A stretch of 64,000 bases of DNA from Brevipalpus yothersi (lineage: Eukaryota; Arthropoda; Arachnida; Trombidiformes; Tenuipalpidae): contig QZCP01000246.1 of assembly GCA_003956705.1 (NCBI GenBank), positions 215,497-279,496 on the forward strand, given 5' to 3'. Below the pieces are notes generated by a model. It ran no database searches, was not told the DNA's origin, and saw only the letters and a list, made by a program, of their open reading frames with translations. Made by a program: the position numbers and the translations under genes. The stretch's first letter is position 1. Each line of letters begins with the position of its first letter. Below are positions 13,446 to 25,048 of the stretch, piece after piece.

Positions 13446-15771
13446 TCAACCTCTTTCCTGTGCACTTGCTTTACTCTTAACGCTCTTAAACTGATCGACT
13501 CCAGAGTCTTCATTCGTTTGTGTTGCCACCCTTCTTTTTGTTACCAAAGTATCGCGTTCCTTTCTTTCTTCAGTAGGCTCTCGCTTAGGCTCGCCTTCTT
13601 TCGGCCCTGTCCTCAACGATGAACCATCTGAGTGATTATTTATATTGACAGATATCGGTCCAGCGACCATTTGATATTGATTGAGTTGTGCTACCGCCGA
13701 GTCGAGGAGACTCTTCACATTAAGCAGAACTCTTATTCGACTCTCTATAGCTTCCCTTTCGGAGCCCTCCATTCTTCTCAGCTCATCATCACTCAAACTA
13801 GATAAATTAGGCTGTGAAGATCCCGTTGCTGGCTGTGTCAAGGGCACAAAAGGCACGAAACCTGGTAAAGCCAGCACCGAACGCAGTACATGAGTAGAAA
13901 CTGAGGAAGGAGATGAACCGGCAGGTATTGAAGAAGAAACTGACGTGGCTGATGGAGAGGCAGACGGATTCGCAGAAGTCGACGTTGTACTTGGACCCGC
14001 ACTTCCACTGGCAGCTTGCTGACTAGCACCCGGTTGGCCAGGTTGAAGTTGATTCGGATTCTGGTTGGGTAGGTGCATATTATTGGCTAAGTTGGCCAAC
14101 AAAGGCGCAAATAGCATTTGAACTAGAGATGAGGAAAAATAATTACATGTATGAGTGTATGTGGAAGAGAAAGAGAAAGAGGGAGAGAATCGAGAGAACG
14201 AAATGATTCCAATTACAATGTGTGTGAGCAACTTACCCTGTGGAGCCAATAGCGGCTGATTAGGTTGCGGAACAGCAGCGGCTGGCTGTGGACGTGCTTG
14301 ATGAGATGGAGCGGTTGTGCGAAGTACGTCCATTCGACATGTTGGACAAGTTTGTTGTCTCTGGAACCATGAGCGTAAACAAGATATATGAAATATGTGA
14401 TTACAAGGCAATTTTTTAGCGGTTCCATTGCTTGTCATTTCTTCTCGACAGATGATGCAAATATTATCATTGTTGGTAAGATCTTCTGTTGTTGCATTTG
14501 GATATAGTGTGTTCATATTTCGAATAGCTCTTCGAGACATGATAACGTCATTGAGCGCTTTCTTTAGGGCTCGAATGCTCAAATACATCGGCCTGATCGC
14601 AAAAAGTGGGAAAGTATGAATTTTCATCATAATCACGATAAATGCGAGATACAAGAGCACTTTGAGGAGTCCCATCAGCAGTTCGGTGTACAAAAGGCAA
14701 ACAGCTTTGTTCTCCCATGGATTTTCTCTCCGCAGATCTAGGCAATGAAGTCCGTATTTCAGCAGGATATTGATGACTGCAGTAAAAAGAATGGCATACT
14801 GGAATAGAAGATAAAATGAAAATTGAAATAAAGTATACAAATTAGATGATGAAGCGGATGGTGAAAAGCTCGTTCACACATATGATCGTGTCGATTCCAG
14901 TGATCCAGTGATTTCCTGACAATCATTTTCTCTTGGGAAAGTCATCTCCTGGAAATAGCAAAGTTTCTCACCTCAAATCCAAAGACCAATTGTACACTTG
15001 CACCCTTAGTTAATGTACTATGGTAGGCAAGATTTACGAATGATATATCCAAGGAGCCCAATAATGAGAGCAGCGATATGACTCGGAAGTGAAATAAGAA
15101 AGATATATTTGGACTTCGTTCCATGAAATCCACTCTGTCCTCTGCCAGCCAATGAAAACATTTAAGGAAGAGTAATAATGTGAATAGAGCCACAAATTTG
15201 GGACTGAGATCATCTCGAAACACCGTGAATGCGAGACAGGTCTCTGTTACGGCGTACCAAGCACGTTCAATTAAATGTTCCATTTCGGCCGCTCTTAATT
15301 GACCGAAGAATATTCTTCGCATTAGTTTACCTACAATGAGGGGAGAAAAAAAGAGAGAATAGATAATCAATGAATAGAATGGAACAATTTCGTAACTCTC
15401 TGGTGCCTCGACATGATTGGTACAAGTCAACGCAGTGTCTTTCTTCCCTAAAAATAATAATAATAATGATCTCTTGTGAATATCGTTAGTATCTATTGTC
15501 ATTCTAATCATCAACCAATCACATAGACACACGGATACAGTTACGATGGAACATCCAGTAGGTGAGTACGTATGTGTATATATCAACACTTACCCATAAG
15601 AACAACGAAAACTAATGCTTGAAAATATATTACAGCCATCGATGGATTTGATTTTATAATGTACACCACAGAGGGATAAAATTGCTTTTTTTGAAAATAA
15701 GCATTGCCCAATACGGCAGAAGTTAATACGATCGACGTCACTGTAACTAGAAGGGCCTTCATGGTTTTCAT
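13446..15771 (-). CDS. sip3: E3 ubiquitin ligase HRD1/synoviolin (ERAD)
   Basis: ER-membrane RING ubiquitin ligase that ubiquitinates misfolded proteins during ER-associated degradation, working with SEL1/HRD3 and derlins. Four exons: 15771-15594, 15330-14972, 14798-14237 and 14122-13446; 591 residues. The N-terminal half is a multi-span membrane domain closely resembling synoviolin (FFGQLRAAEMEHL, CFHWLAEDRVDFMERSPNIS). The RING-H2 spans 293-333, with CIICREE, CNHIFHISC and CPTC giving a complete zinc ligand set. The C-terminal tail is Pro/Ser/Ala-rich, as in the family. The intron at 14236-14123 is 114 nt, a multiple of three without a stop, so its retention would insert 38 residues. AATAAA on the minus strand at 13394-13399 is a good poly(A) signal. 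The Drosophila symbol sip3 is used for the orthologue. Confidence 0.97.
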
Positions 15772-17545
15772 CTGGTCACTACTAACGAAGTCCAGTGGGA
15801 TTTAGAGGAATGATGGGTTGAGAGAGAGAGAGAGAGAAATAGATAGACAGATAGGTAGATAGAGATGGTGAGTGGTTGAAGGCGGCGGCGATCAATTGAT
15901 TGCGTAGATGAGAAGATTATACAGTAACAATTTTCGATTCCCAACAAAATGGTTCAGGGATGATTTGTTCGGATGTGCTTGTGTTTGTGTTTTGGGTGAG
16001 TGTACTTAGGCTATGATGTGTATGATGAATATGATCAAAATTAGCGTACTTTAAATAGGTATATATGTGTATGTGGGGTTATGTGTTTGTATGGAAATAT
16101 ATTCGGATGAATATATAGAATATAAGTTTGATTTACGAAGAAAAATGAGTTGCTTTTCCAATGGCAAGATGAGAAGAAAGAAGAACAAGAAGAAGAAGGG
16201 AAACAATTTGGCTGTTGATTATACAATCACCATCATTTGTATATTTGTTTCCATTCAAATTTCAAATCTTTCAAATGATCTCTTCCAAGTATAAATATAT
16301 ATATGTACTCTTCTTCTTGCTCCGAAATGATAATCGGTCAAACATACAGATACACACACAATTATTATAATCAATACACTGGTTAACCAACAATCAGTAA
16401 CAACAAAGTGGTAGTAGAAAAATAGCCATTATAATGGGATAATTTCCACTTATTGTTATTAGATTTTCCAAAGACACGTCACTTGAATGAATGTATGTTT
16501 ATGTGTGTGTGTGTGTGTGTGTGGATGATAGAGAGATGTGTGTGATGTGAATGTGTATTAGTAGTGGTAATGACTTTAATCACTCCTCATTTCAATCCAT
16601 AACGGTTGATGATACTGATGATTATATTCAAATTTGACAATCCTCTCGATTAACACTTAACACTTTGAGATAAATTTTACCACTATTATCCATAAACACA
16701 CACTATTAATCCAGACTTGATCAAATGTTTTAAATGTTGTGAAGCTCTCTCAAGCCATGAGTTCATCTTCTTTGCTCTCGACACAAACACACACATTCTG
16801 AGTGCAGCGCTTCAGTTTGAAGCTTTTCTCTTTAATATTGACCAGTATAATTTGGTAAGAATAATCGATATGATTCATTTCTAAATTGATGCCGGTTTTG
16901 GTGATTAATTTTGATGTGAAATGTTTGGCTATAGCATGTCAACAGTAGAAGATGCTATTTGATGGTGGATGTGTCGTGTTTTCCAACTTCATGATTTCTC
17001 GTAATAATCTAAAGGAAAGTTTTTCTAGGGATGTTGAACGATGTTGGAGAACGATATTGGAACCTTTTTGTTGAATAAATTTCGAGTTTTGTTTGGATGC
17101 TCTAAATAAAGTATGGACATGGTGTCAATTTAAAATGAGTTTTAAGGATGAGCAATACAAATGGATGAGGTTTTTCAAGTTTTTGGCTCACAACTGTACA
17201 GATCTTATAGATAATATCTTATAATAATTGCATTTGTCAAAAAATTATCAGATTATCAATAACTAAATTATGCAGATGAGATAGTCAACAGGGGAAGGAG
17301 ATTTTCCATTAATTTTTGAGGATGTTGAGACCAGAAAAAGTAGAAATCTTTTGTTGCTGTTGTTATTGGATAGGAATGCTGTGGCTCGTGAGCCGAAAAA
17401 AAATTTTTTCCGATAATTCAGGGGCGTAAATGCATCGAGAGGAAAAAAATTTGATCAAAAAAAATTTACAATGCAAATCTAAATTTTAAAGGTGGTGGAG
17501 CAGAGGACTTTGGAATCGAAAATGATCACTAATAAGTAAGGAAAC
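15772..17545. other. intergenic region between HRD1 start and STIM stop
   Basis: Contains the presumed HRD1 promoter and STIM 3' UTR. Simple repeats: GA and GATA-like tracts at about 15820-15865 and a (TG)n tract at about 16503-16523. No exon recognised. Confidence 0.55.
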
Positions 17546-20500
17546 CTATTCATTTATCCTAAAATAATCAGAATTCGTTTCAGGGATCGATTTTCGCTTT
17601 CGTAAACGGAAAATATGCGAAAGTTTGCGAGATTCTTTCTTTTTAAAAGAAGACAAAGATCCCTTGAATGATGAATCATCATTCGAACACAATTTGTTTT
17701 CATTTAAACTGCTCAAATTGCTAAGGCTTGCTTGATTGAGGCTTGCAGTCAAGTTAGAATGCTGAATTGATCCATGAGAATTGTTTCTCATAAATTGTAC
17801 AGCTCCAACTCGATTGAGAGAAGAATATGAAATATTTGATGGAGAAGAGAATGACTTGTTGAATCCTTTATCATTCTCAATTGGTGAGCTTTCACATTGA
17901 TCAGCTTGGACTTCTGACTCTTCGTCCACATTCTTTAGTGTTGAACCAACTCGGCCGTCCAGACTAGGAGGTATGATTGAATTCGTCTGAAGGATCTGCT
18001 GTCGATGATCGATACCATTAGAGGGATTTACCTCCTTTTCGCTGTGGAGGAGATTGGGAATGATGAGAAAAACTTGATGAGGAGACACTGAAATGATGAA
18101 TCAAAAAACGAGAAAAACATATTACATGCAATCAGCTACAAGACAATACATGACATCAAGCAAGATAAGCATGCAAACAATTCACAAGATGCATTTGAAC
18201 ATTCAAAGCGAAAGCCATTCGTGAACATTTTCTTCTTACCTCTCAGTCAACATGCTTAATGGTCTGTCTTCATCATTGCTATCTCCTTCTGAGTGTGACT
18301 CTTCATGCATATTTGAGTGGCCATTTTGGTTCTAGAAAATATGGAAACAGAATGAAGAAGAGTTTTAGAATCAGAAGGATCAAAATGATTGCCTGATGAA
18401 AAATTTGGATAATTCTTTCTGGAAGAAAGTGAAAATAAGTAAGAACAAATCACCTGGCCTCTGGAAGTAGTGGGTAAGGACATTGTCGAAACTGATTCGC
18501 AACGACTGGTCCTTGTGGGACGATAAACGAGAGCAGATCGACTGAGATTCATGCCTGATGATTGGAAAATAGAAAAAAAGGAGATTAGTGATGTTCGAGA
18601 CTGATAACAGTTTATGATACATTTTGGCACAAACACTATCATCTCTTTCAATCACGGATGCGCTCGTCTGACTGGAAAAGAAAGGAAGCGCAAAAAGTTT
18701 GGCATAAAGCTTCGAGTACAAACACTACGAACGCGTTAATTTTGATCATTTATGCGTGACCAAAAGAAAGCGATCAAGACTAGATTGATTGAAGGCTCAT
18801 TTTTTTCCAGCTACTGGGTTCACGATATCAATTCCAGTTTCGTGGAGAATTAAGACTATCATCTGCATGATTCGAAGATTTCGACAATATAAAAACAATG
18901 CCAAACAGATTGAAAGAGTGTTGTGAAAATTTGTCTCCAAAAAGAACATGAATTTCCTCACTTTTTTGTAGGTCGAAAGAATCACTTTCGGTATCATGGA
19001 AAGCGGTTTCAGAATTATTTCTCGTAAGATTGGTTGGATCATTGGGACTCATGGAAGAAGGAGCAAATGGTGGATAGAGTTCAGCATGAACAGCCAGAAA
19101 ACCAGGGTTTTGAACGACTTGAAAGCCACACAATTGCTCGATTTGTTGCCAACGCTTCAATCGTTCTTTGAGATTGGCGGTTATCTCTGTCAATGCTGAT
19201 TTTGCTTGAATGATTCGATTATCCACGTCATCAATGGAGGAACCATGAGCCACTCGGAAAGAGCCTAGGAAACTCGATCTTTTCTTTCTAAGTTTCTCAC
19301 ACTAAGTGGGAGGAATACAACAAAAGATGAAGAGTTAATTGAGTGATTGGAGAGTATTCTTCTCATACAAAGATACACATGAAAGCGAAAAAAAAGAAAG
19401 CTCCGCGATAATCTTCAAGTGGAGAAAATGATAGCTATAATAGAATTAATTGCTAATATATACGAAAATCAGATCAAAAGATTGTGTGTGCCTTTGCGGC
19501 ACCATCATATCTCATCGCATTCCATTTGGAAAAGATGTCTGAGTGCGGTTTGATAAGGAGTGCACACACATATATACACACGGCGGAGGAAATGTTTCCA
19601 TTTCGCCTTGCTATAAATTGTTTGTAATGTTTTCTTTTGACCTCCAAGTGAAGAAAAGAATGCACACAAGGCAACATAGGAGAGAGAGAAGAGAGAGGAA
19701 AATAGATAAGTCAAACGACTTACCCCTTCTTTGGCTGCAGCAAGTTGTTGCTCTGCAGCCTGCCTTTTCGAATTGTAATGTTGTAATTCTAATTCATAGG
19801 TGTACTGGAGCCAAAGTTGAAGCTGATGTGGTGGAGCCCAAGCTTTATTGGATAGAGCTTCTTCAGCTCGATTCAATCTTTCACGAGTTTTTTGGAGCTC
19901 ATCTTCAAGTTCATTAATTTTATTGGCATCCATATCACTGAGCGGTGGTCGACTACTTTCATCACCAATACCATTACTGTCAATACGACAGTTTGATGAA
20001 TTGGATATTTTATTCAGCTCATTGCGTAATTTCTCTTCCAAACTTAATTTTTCATTTGATACCACTTCTTGCACATGACGAGCTTCGTCCAATTCTCTTT
20101 GTAAATCTTGCAATTGTTGTTCCGCTTTTTGGAGAGAGTCAAAATCTTTCATCATTTTCTTTAGATGAGTTTGTGAATATTTATATTGAACTAGAGCAAA
20201 CCAAAGGCCACCGATAGCTATCACACACATTAATAAAAGTATTATATCCTTGTAATAATTGTGACGTTGAGGCGGTCCAAATAGGACTACATCCATTGCT
20301 TTGAGAGAAATTTTCTGTCTATGTTTAAGGTCTTTGATACCTAATGAACTGATGTAGGAAGGATTAGCCATCCTGGTAATGAAAAAGAAAAAAATCATTC
20401 TAGAAGCATATGGAGCCATGAGCAATCAAATACTGGTTCATTGACAAACTCAAGTTTCGAGGATAAACAGAATAATTCAATACAACGATGAAAATGATCA

Positions 20501-23027
20501 ATCTTTGCTGATTTTGTTCAACTTCAACGCCAAAAGTGGAGTGTTGAAAAGTGTATATTCGTTCAATCAAATACACAATCAAAACTAATGGCCATTGCTA
20601 GCTACACAGAAGGGAGGCGCAATAAAAAGAGCAGTATGGAAGATGATCGACATTGTCCTTCTCTTATCTCTACTGGATGATGAGTAACAAGTGATATGGT
20701 TATTAAAACTCATTATGAAAAATTTGTCATTGGAAGTTAGAAGGAAGAGAGAGAATAGAGAGAATAGAGAGAGAGAGAGGTCTCAATAATGGTGCAGGTC
20801 CAGAGCTTTTCTTCAAAAATGAAAGAAAAGTTCATATTCTGATGTATAGTTTTCGGTATTCTGAAATTGTTCACTTCCTTCCATGGAATTTACAATCAAT
20901 TGGAAATAAGTGTTTCTCGAAGAAAAGGAGTGAATTGCTATGAGGAAAAAGAATATCGTGTACTTCAAGATGTATGCTGTATTTTAATAGTTAGACCTTG
21001 ATAGTAAAGAATTAGCAAGTGAAAGGAAAAGGGGAAAAAAGAAAGAGGAAAAAAAAGGAAATTCATGTCTCTCTATCTAATCCATTACTAGATATCTTGA
21101 TCTCACTTTGATTGGCTTTTCTAGAAATCAAATCTATATCTTAACATCATTTGATGGACGAAGACAATTAAACCCAAACTGGAAGAGCTTCTTACATACA
21201 CACACACTCTCTCTTTCTTCTGCTCTCGATATTAAATGACGATCATGATAAACACAAGCGGATCTCAATTATGATAGCCTGAACATGTGGTAAAGTAATG
21301 TAGCAAAACTGAGACGAAAAGACTGTATCTGTATGTGTGTGTGTAGCTATGCTGACATTACATAAAATGCTTGAATTAAAGTAATGACTACTACTTCATA
21401 CTAGTAGCTACTACTCTTTAATGGATATTAATGTCGATCGTGATCCAAATCATTCTCATGGTCTTAGTGGAACGTTCCATAGAGCTGATCATGCATCTAT
21501 GTATGCCTACCATTCCTTGACAGTGACATTGTGGATTACCCTGTCTAGAGGCTAAATAAAGATGAAGAAGTGGAAGAGAGAGTGGATATGATGAATGAAA
21601 TTCGAAAGCCTACTAATGAAGAACGAGAATAAGTCCATAGTACAGAGAGGAAGTTACTATTCATTGTTCAATCTTAAACCAATGAATAGACACCTATTAT
21701 GGAGAAGTACAGTGTATGTATACGTAAATTTTCATTACAAACTATCATTAAACATATGTTAAAGAAGTCAGGCAACATGTAAAGCTATCAAATGATGATA
21801 ATCATTGATAGAGGATAATTTACCATCAGTAAAAGTAGTAAGTTATCAAAGAAGTGTGCCATCAGGGCGAGCAAGACATGAGAAGACTGATGTCTATTGA
21901 CAAGAAGAAAGAGAGAGTTTCAAAGTTCATGATCAATTGAGTAACATCATCATCAATGTCTGAAACAAGGAGCATAAAAGGAGGCTCAGTAATTTGAGCA
22001 ATCCCGGAGAAATATTGAACGATCGTCAAAATTTGATCATAGACCAATGTCAGGGTTACAATAATGAGGTGAATTTCTGTCTATGTTTATAGATGATCAT
22101 GATAAGAGGAAGAGAGAAATGAGGAAAGAGAAGTAAATGAATCAAAGCCAATCATGAGTAGATAAGGAATGATGATGAAACAATGTCTCATGTGGAAAAG
22201 GTATACAAATAGTCGTGATAATACAGTAGTAAAACTTGAGTGTGTAAATGAGTATATAATTCATTGTTAAAACTGGTAACTATTTAAACTAACCTTGGAA
22301 GAGCTGTGCCATTGATTTGTTTCTGTTGAAATATTTCAATATACTCCGGTAATTCCAATGATGTACTCAGCCAATCACAAGTTTCATCTACTGACCAATT
22401 ATGAACCGCAGATACTATCCATTGTCGCCATAATTCATCAACTGATATATGCTTGTCATTACCATGAAAATTTCGATGTCTATCACCAGCGTTCTCATAT
22501 TGTAGTTCATCACGTAAAAATCCATCACTTTCCGATATATCAACATCTCCATCGGCATCATCGTCCAATCGTGCATGTATACGACGAATGGCCTCAAAAC
22601 CACTTGGATCATTACAATAATCATATTCTTCACAAGAGCCGGTTTGATCACTATCTTTGTTATTATTATTATTATTTAAATTCGAGTGGCTACCGGTATT
22701 GGCATGATTATCGTTATTGCGTTCATTATTGACATTAATATTATTATTACTATTATTATTTTCACTATGATGATTCGACTTTGGTGATGAGCTAGATGGA
22801 GATGATGATTGGGAAGAGGAAGAGGAGGAAGAGAAGGATGATGGAGGTGGTGGTGATGATGACTGTGGTGAAGATGGTGATGAGGAAATTGACGAAGAAG
22901 AAGATGTTTGTGATGATGGCTGGGATGATGGTGATGACGCACCGGTTTGGGTGCTGAGAGTTAAATCACAGGAAATGATGAGAAGAAGAGATAAGAAAGT
23001 GTAAGTGCACAACCGATGAATGGCCAT
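17546..23027 (-). CDS. Stim: stromal interaction molecule, ER calcium sensor
   Basis: Single-pass ER protein that senses luminal calcium and opens Orai channels in store-operated calcium entry. Six exons: 23027-22294, 20372-19724, 19301-18962, 18554-18454, 18331-18240 and 18041-17546; 803 residues. Order of parts: signal peptide (1-25); a Ser/Pro then Asn-rich low-complexity stretch (27-125); a Cys pair C132/C138; an EF-hand loop DDDADGDVDISE (155-166); a SAM domain (about 194-280); a TM helix (about 287-308); coiled coil; the Orai-activating SOAR/CAD (about 427-534, with ELELQHYNSKRQ and LKRWQQIEQLCGFQ); and a basic tail with RKLSHIFRLRKRKS. It is longer than Drosophila Stim (about 570 residues) because of the luminal low-complexity insert and a long tail. 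Exon 6 has a second acceptor at 18087 that would give a short alternative tail ending at 18018. Confidence 0.97.
22660..22960 (-). repeat. trinucleotide-repeat-rich low-complexity coding segment in STIM
   Basis: Imperfect AAT/ATT and GAT/ATC-type triplet runs code the poly-Asn and poly-Ser/Pro stretches between the STIM signal peptide and EF-hand. Length variation between individuals is likely. This is read from the sequence; polymorphism is inferred. Confidence 0.8.
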
Positions 23028-24217
23028 CCTGTCGAATGGTTAATCGATACGTAAACAATTTTCTTATTAATATAATAATAATATAATAATAATATATCCA
23101 ACAAGATCTTTGATTCTTGTTCTCTCTACACACAGATCACATGAACACATTCATAGTATTGGTAACTGGTATATACATGTGATCTTTCCAGTTCCTCAGT
23201 ATGTGTGGACTAGCCTCAGGGTTGGGATGTTATGATGTTTCCAATTTATGTGTATATATTGGCACCCTATAACCCAGTCCACCAGAATGACACCAGTTCA
23301 AAGTATAAATGTTCGACAATACTAGTAGTGAGTATTCACCATCAGCGGTGAATTATCATCAACAAATTAATACCAAGTCCTCACATACACACAGACACCA
23401 GAAAGAGAGAGAGAGAGAAGGATAAACCAAAGGCAATGGTGATAATAATGATAACAAAACACAAACCAAGGAAAAAGTAGAGGAAAAAAATTAAACCTTT
23501 CTCTCTCTCTATGAATCACACACTTTCACCATCGAGATTGTTGTTGATCCTTGTAAGTCTCGAATTTTATTGTTGATGTGGCCACAAGCATGTAAATACA
23601 TGTGTGAAGATGAATCACGATACACATCGACACTCATACACATGAACAGACTTTTAAATTATTAATATATATATATAAATTAACTAATCAAACTAAATTA
23701 TTAGATATGTGATACAGCACTACATGTAAGTGTGAGTGTATAAGTTACTCTTCTTCTTCTTCAATCACTTCATGAACAAGAATGTCAGGAAAAGATTTTT
23801 CCAACAACATCATGAACATTTGCGACTATTATTTTTGCTCCCTTGCAAAAAGTGAGTCTCTCTCTCTCTCTTTTCTCTCTCTTCTCGACGTTTTTTTTTG
23901 ATGATGACGATTATTATTATTGTTGTTGTTGTGTGTGATCTATGTTTGAGGAATTCAGTTCTAATCAACACACAAGTTGATGATGTTTGATATGATTGAT
24001 TAGGAGAATTTTTTTCTCCACTTAACGGTACATGATAAAAATTTATTAAATTTTTTACTTTTCAAAAAGTATAGGGAACGAAAAAAAAAACTTTCTCTAT
24101 TGATTAAGCGCTCTCTTGTGGATTTGATTCGCTTTTTCATAAAGCACATTACTTGAATATTTTTTCACTATTAACTTAATTGTGTTCCAATTGTTTAGTG
24201 CAATTTGATTTGCATTC

Positions 24218-24218
<1 letters not shown>

Positions 24219-24277
<59 letters not shown>
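24219..24277. repeat. (TC)n microsatellite
   Basis: Uninterrupted TC dinucleotide run of about 59 bases. Confidence 0.97.
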
Positions 24278-24278
<1 letters not shown>

Positions 24279-24959
24279 TTGTTCACTCTCCTGCTTTCCA
24301 CCTTCTTTCCTATGATTAATCTGTATCGAAAAGATTCGTAATGTTCCGCTTCAAAGTCTGGTGGATCTGAGTGAATATGATTTTGATTCCAGAAAAATTT
24401 TCAATTCTTTAGCTAAAATCATCTAATAAACGCGAATTATAATCATTAACAGAATAGTTTGAATAGATTATCAAGCTAGTAAAACTTTCTAATTTGCTAA
24501 CTTTATACCCATCTAAATAATGATAATCATTTATTATTATTATTCCAGTTTTTTAGCATCTGCAAGCATTCTGAACTGAACACTGGATGAGAAAATGAAT
24601 TTCTTTCAAGGTTCAAAGCTTGCACATTATTCATTCCTTGAATTATCTCGAAATTCTAGAATATTTAAATAAAATGACTAAATATTCACACATAATTATT
24701 CATGTTGTTGATGCACTTGATAACAACAATAACAATGAGCAAATTCTCGCCAACTATGCAGACAGTAAATCAAGACCAGAACGAGATAATGATATTGATA
24801 AAAAGAAGAACTTGAAAGTTTTTTTTCGCTGAACTATTAAGTTCATCATGAAGGTCACCTCTGATAAACAATCAAAATTCCAGATGAGGTTCGAGTGGAT
24901 AGATAAAGAAAATATATTCGTGTGTGTATGAGAGAGAAAGAGAAAGAGATGAGAACTCA

Positions 24960-24965
24960 TTTATT
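24960..24965 (-). terminator. poly(A) signal of cycle
   Basis: AATAAA on the minus strand, 84 bases after the cycle stop codon. Confidence 0.5.
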
Positions 24966-25048
24966 AAATCAGTTCATGAAGTGAAATTCGAAAATCAATG
25001 ACCATCAATTCAATATTTACACAAAAGAATAAAGATAAATCATCATCA

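Larger units (their letters stand above)
23028..25048. other. intergenic region between STIM start and cycle stop
   Basis: No exon recognised. It carries a long (TC)n tract at 24219-24277, shorter CT runs near 23500 and 23860, and the cycle poly(A) signal at 24960-24965. Confidence 0.6.

Noticed and set aside
21862..22047. possible extra exon in STIM intron 1
   Set aside because: The SAM domain continues without a break from the exon ending at 22294 to the one starting at 20372, so no exon is needed between them.
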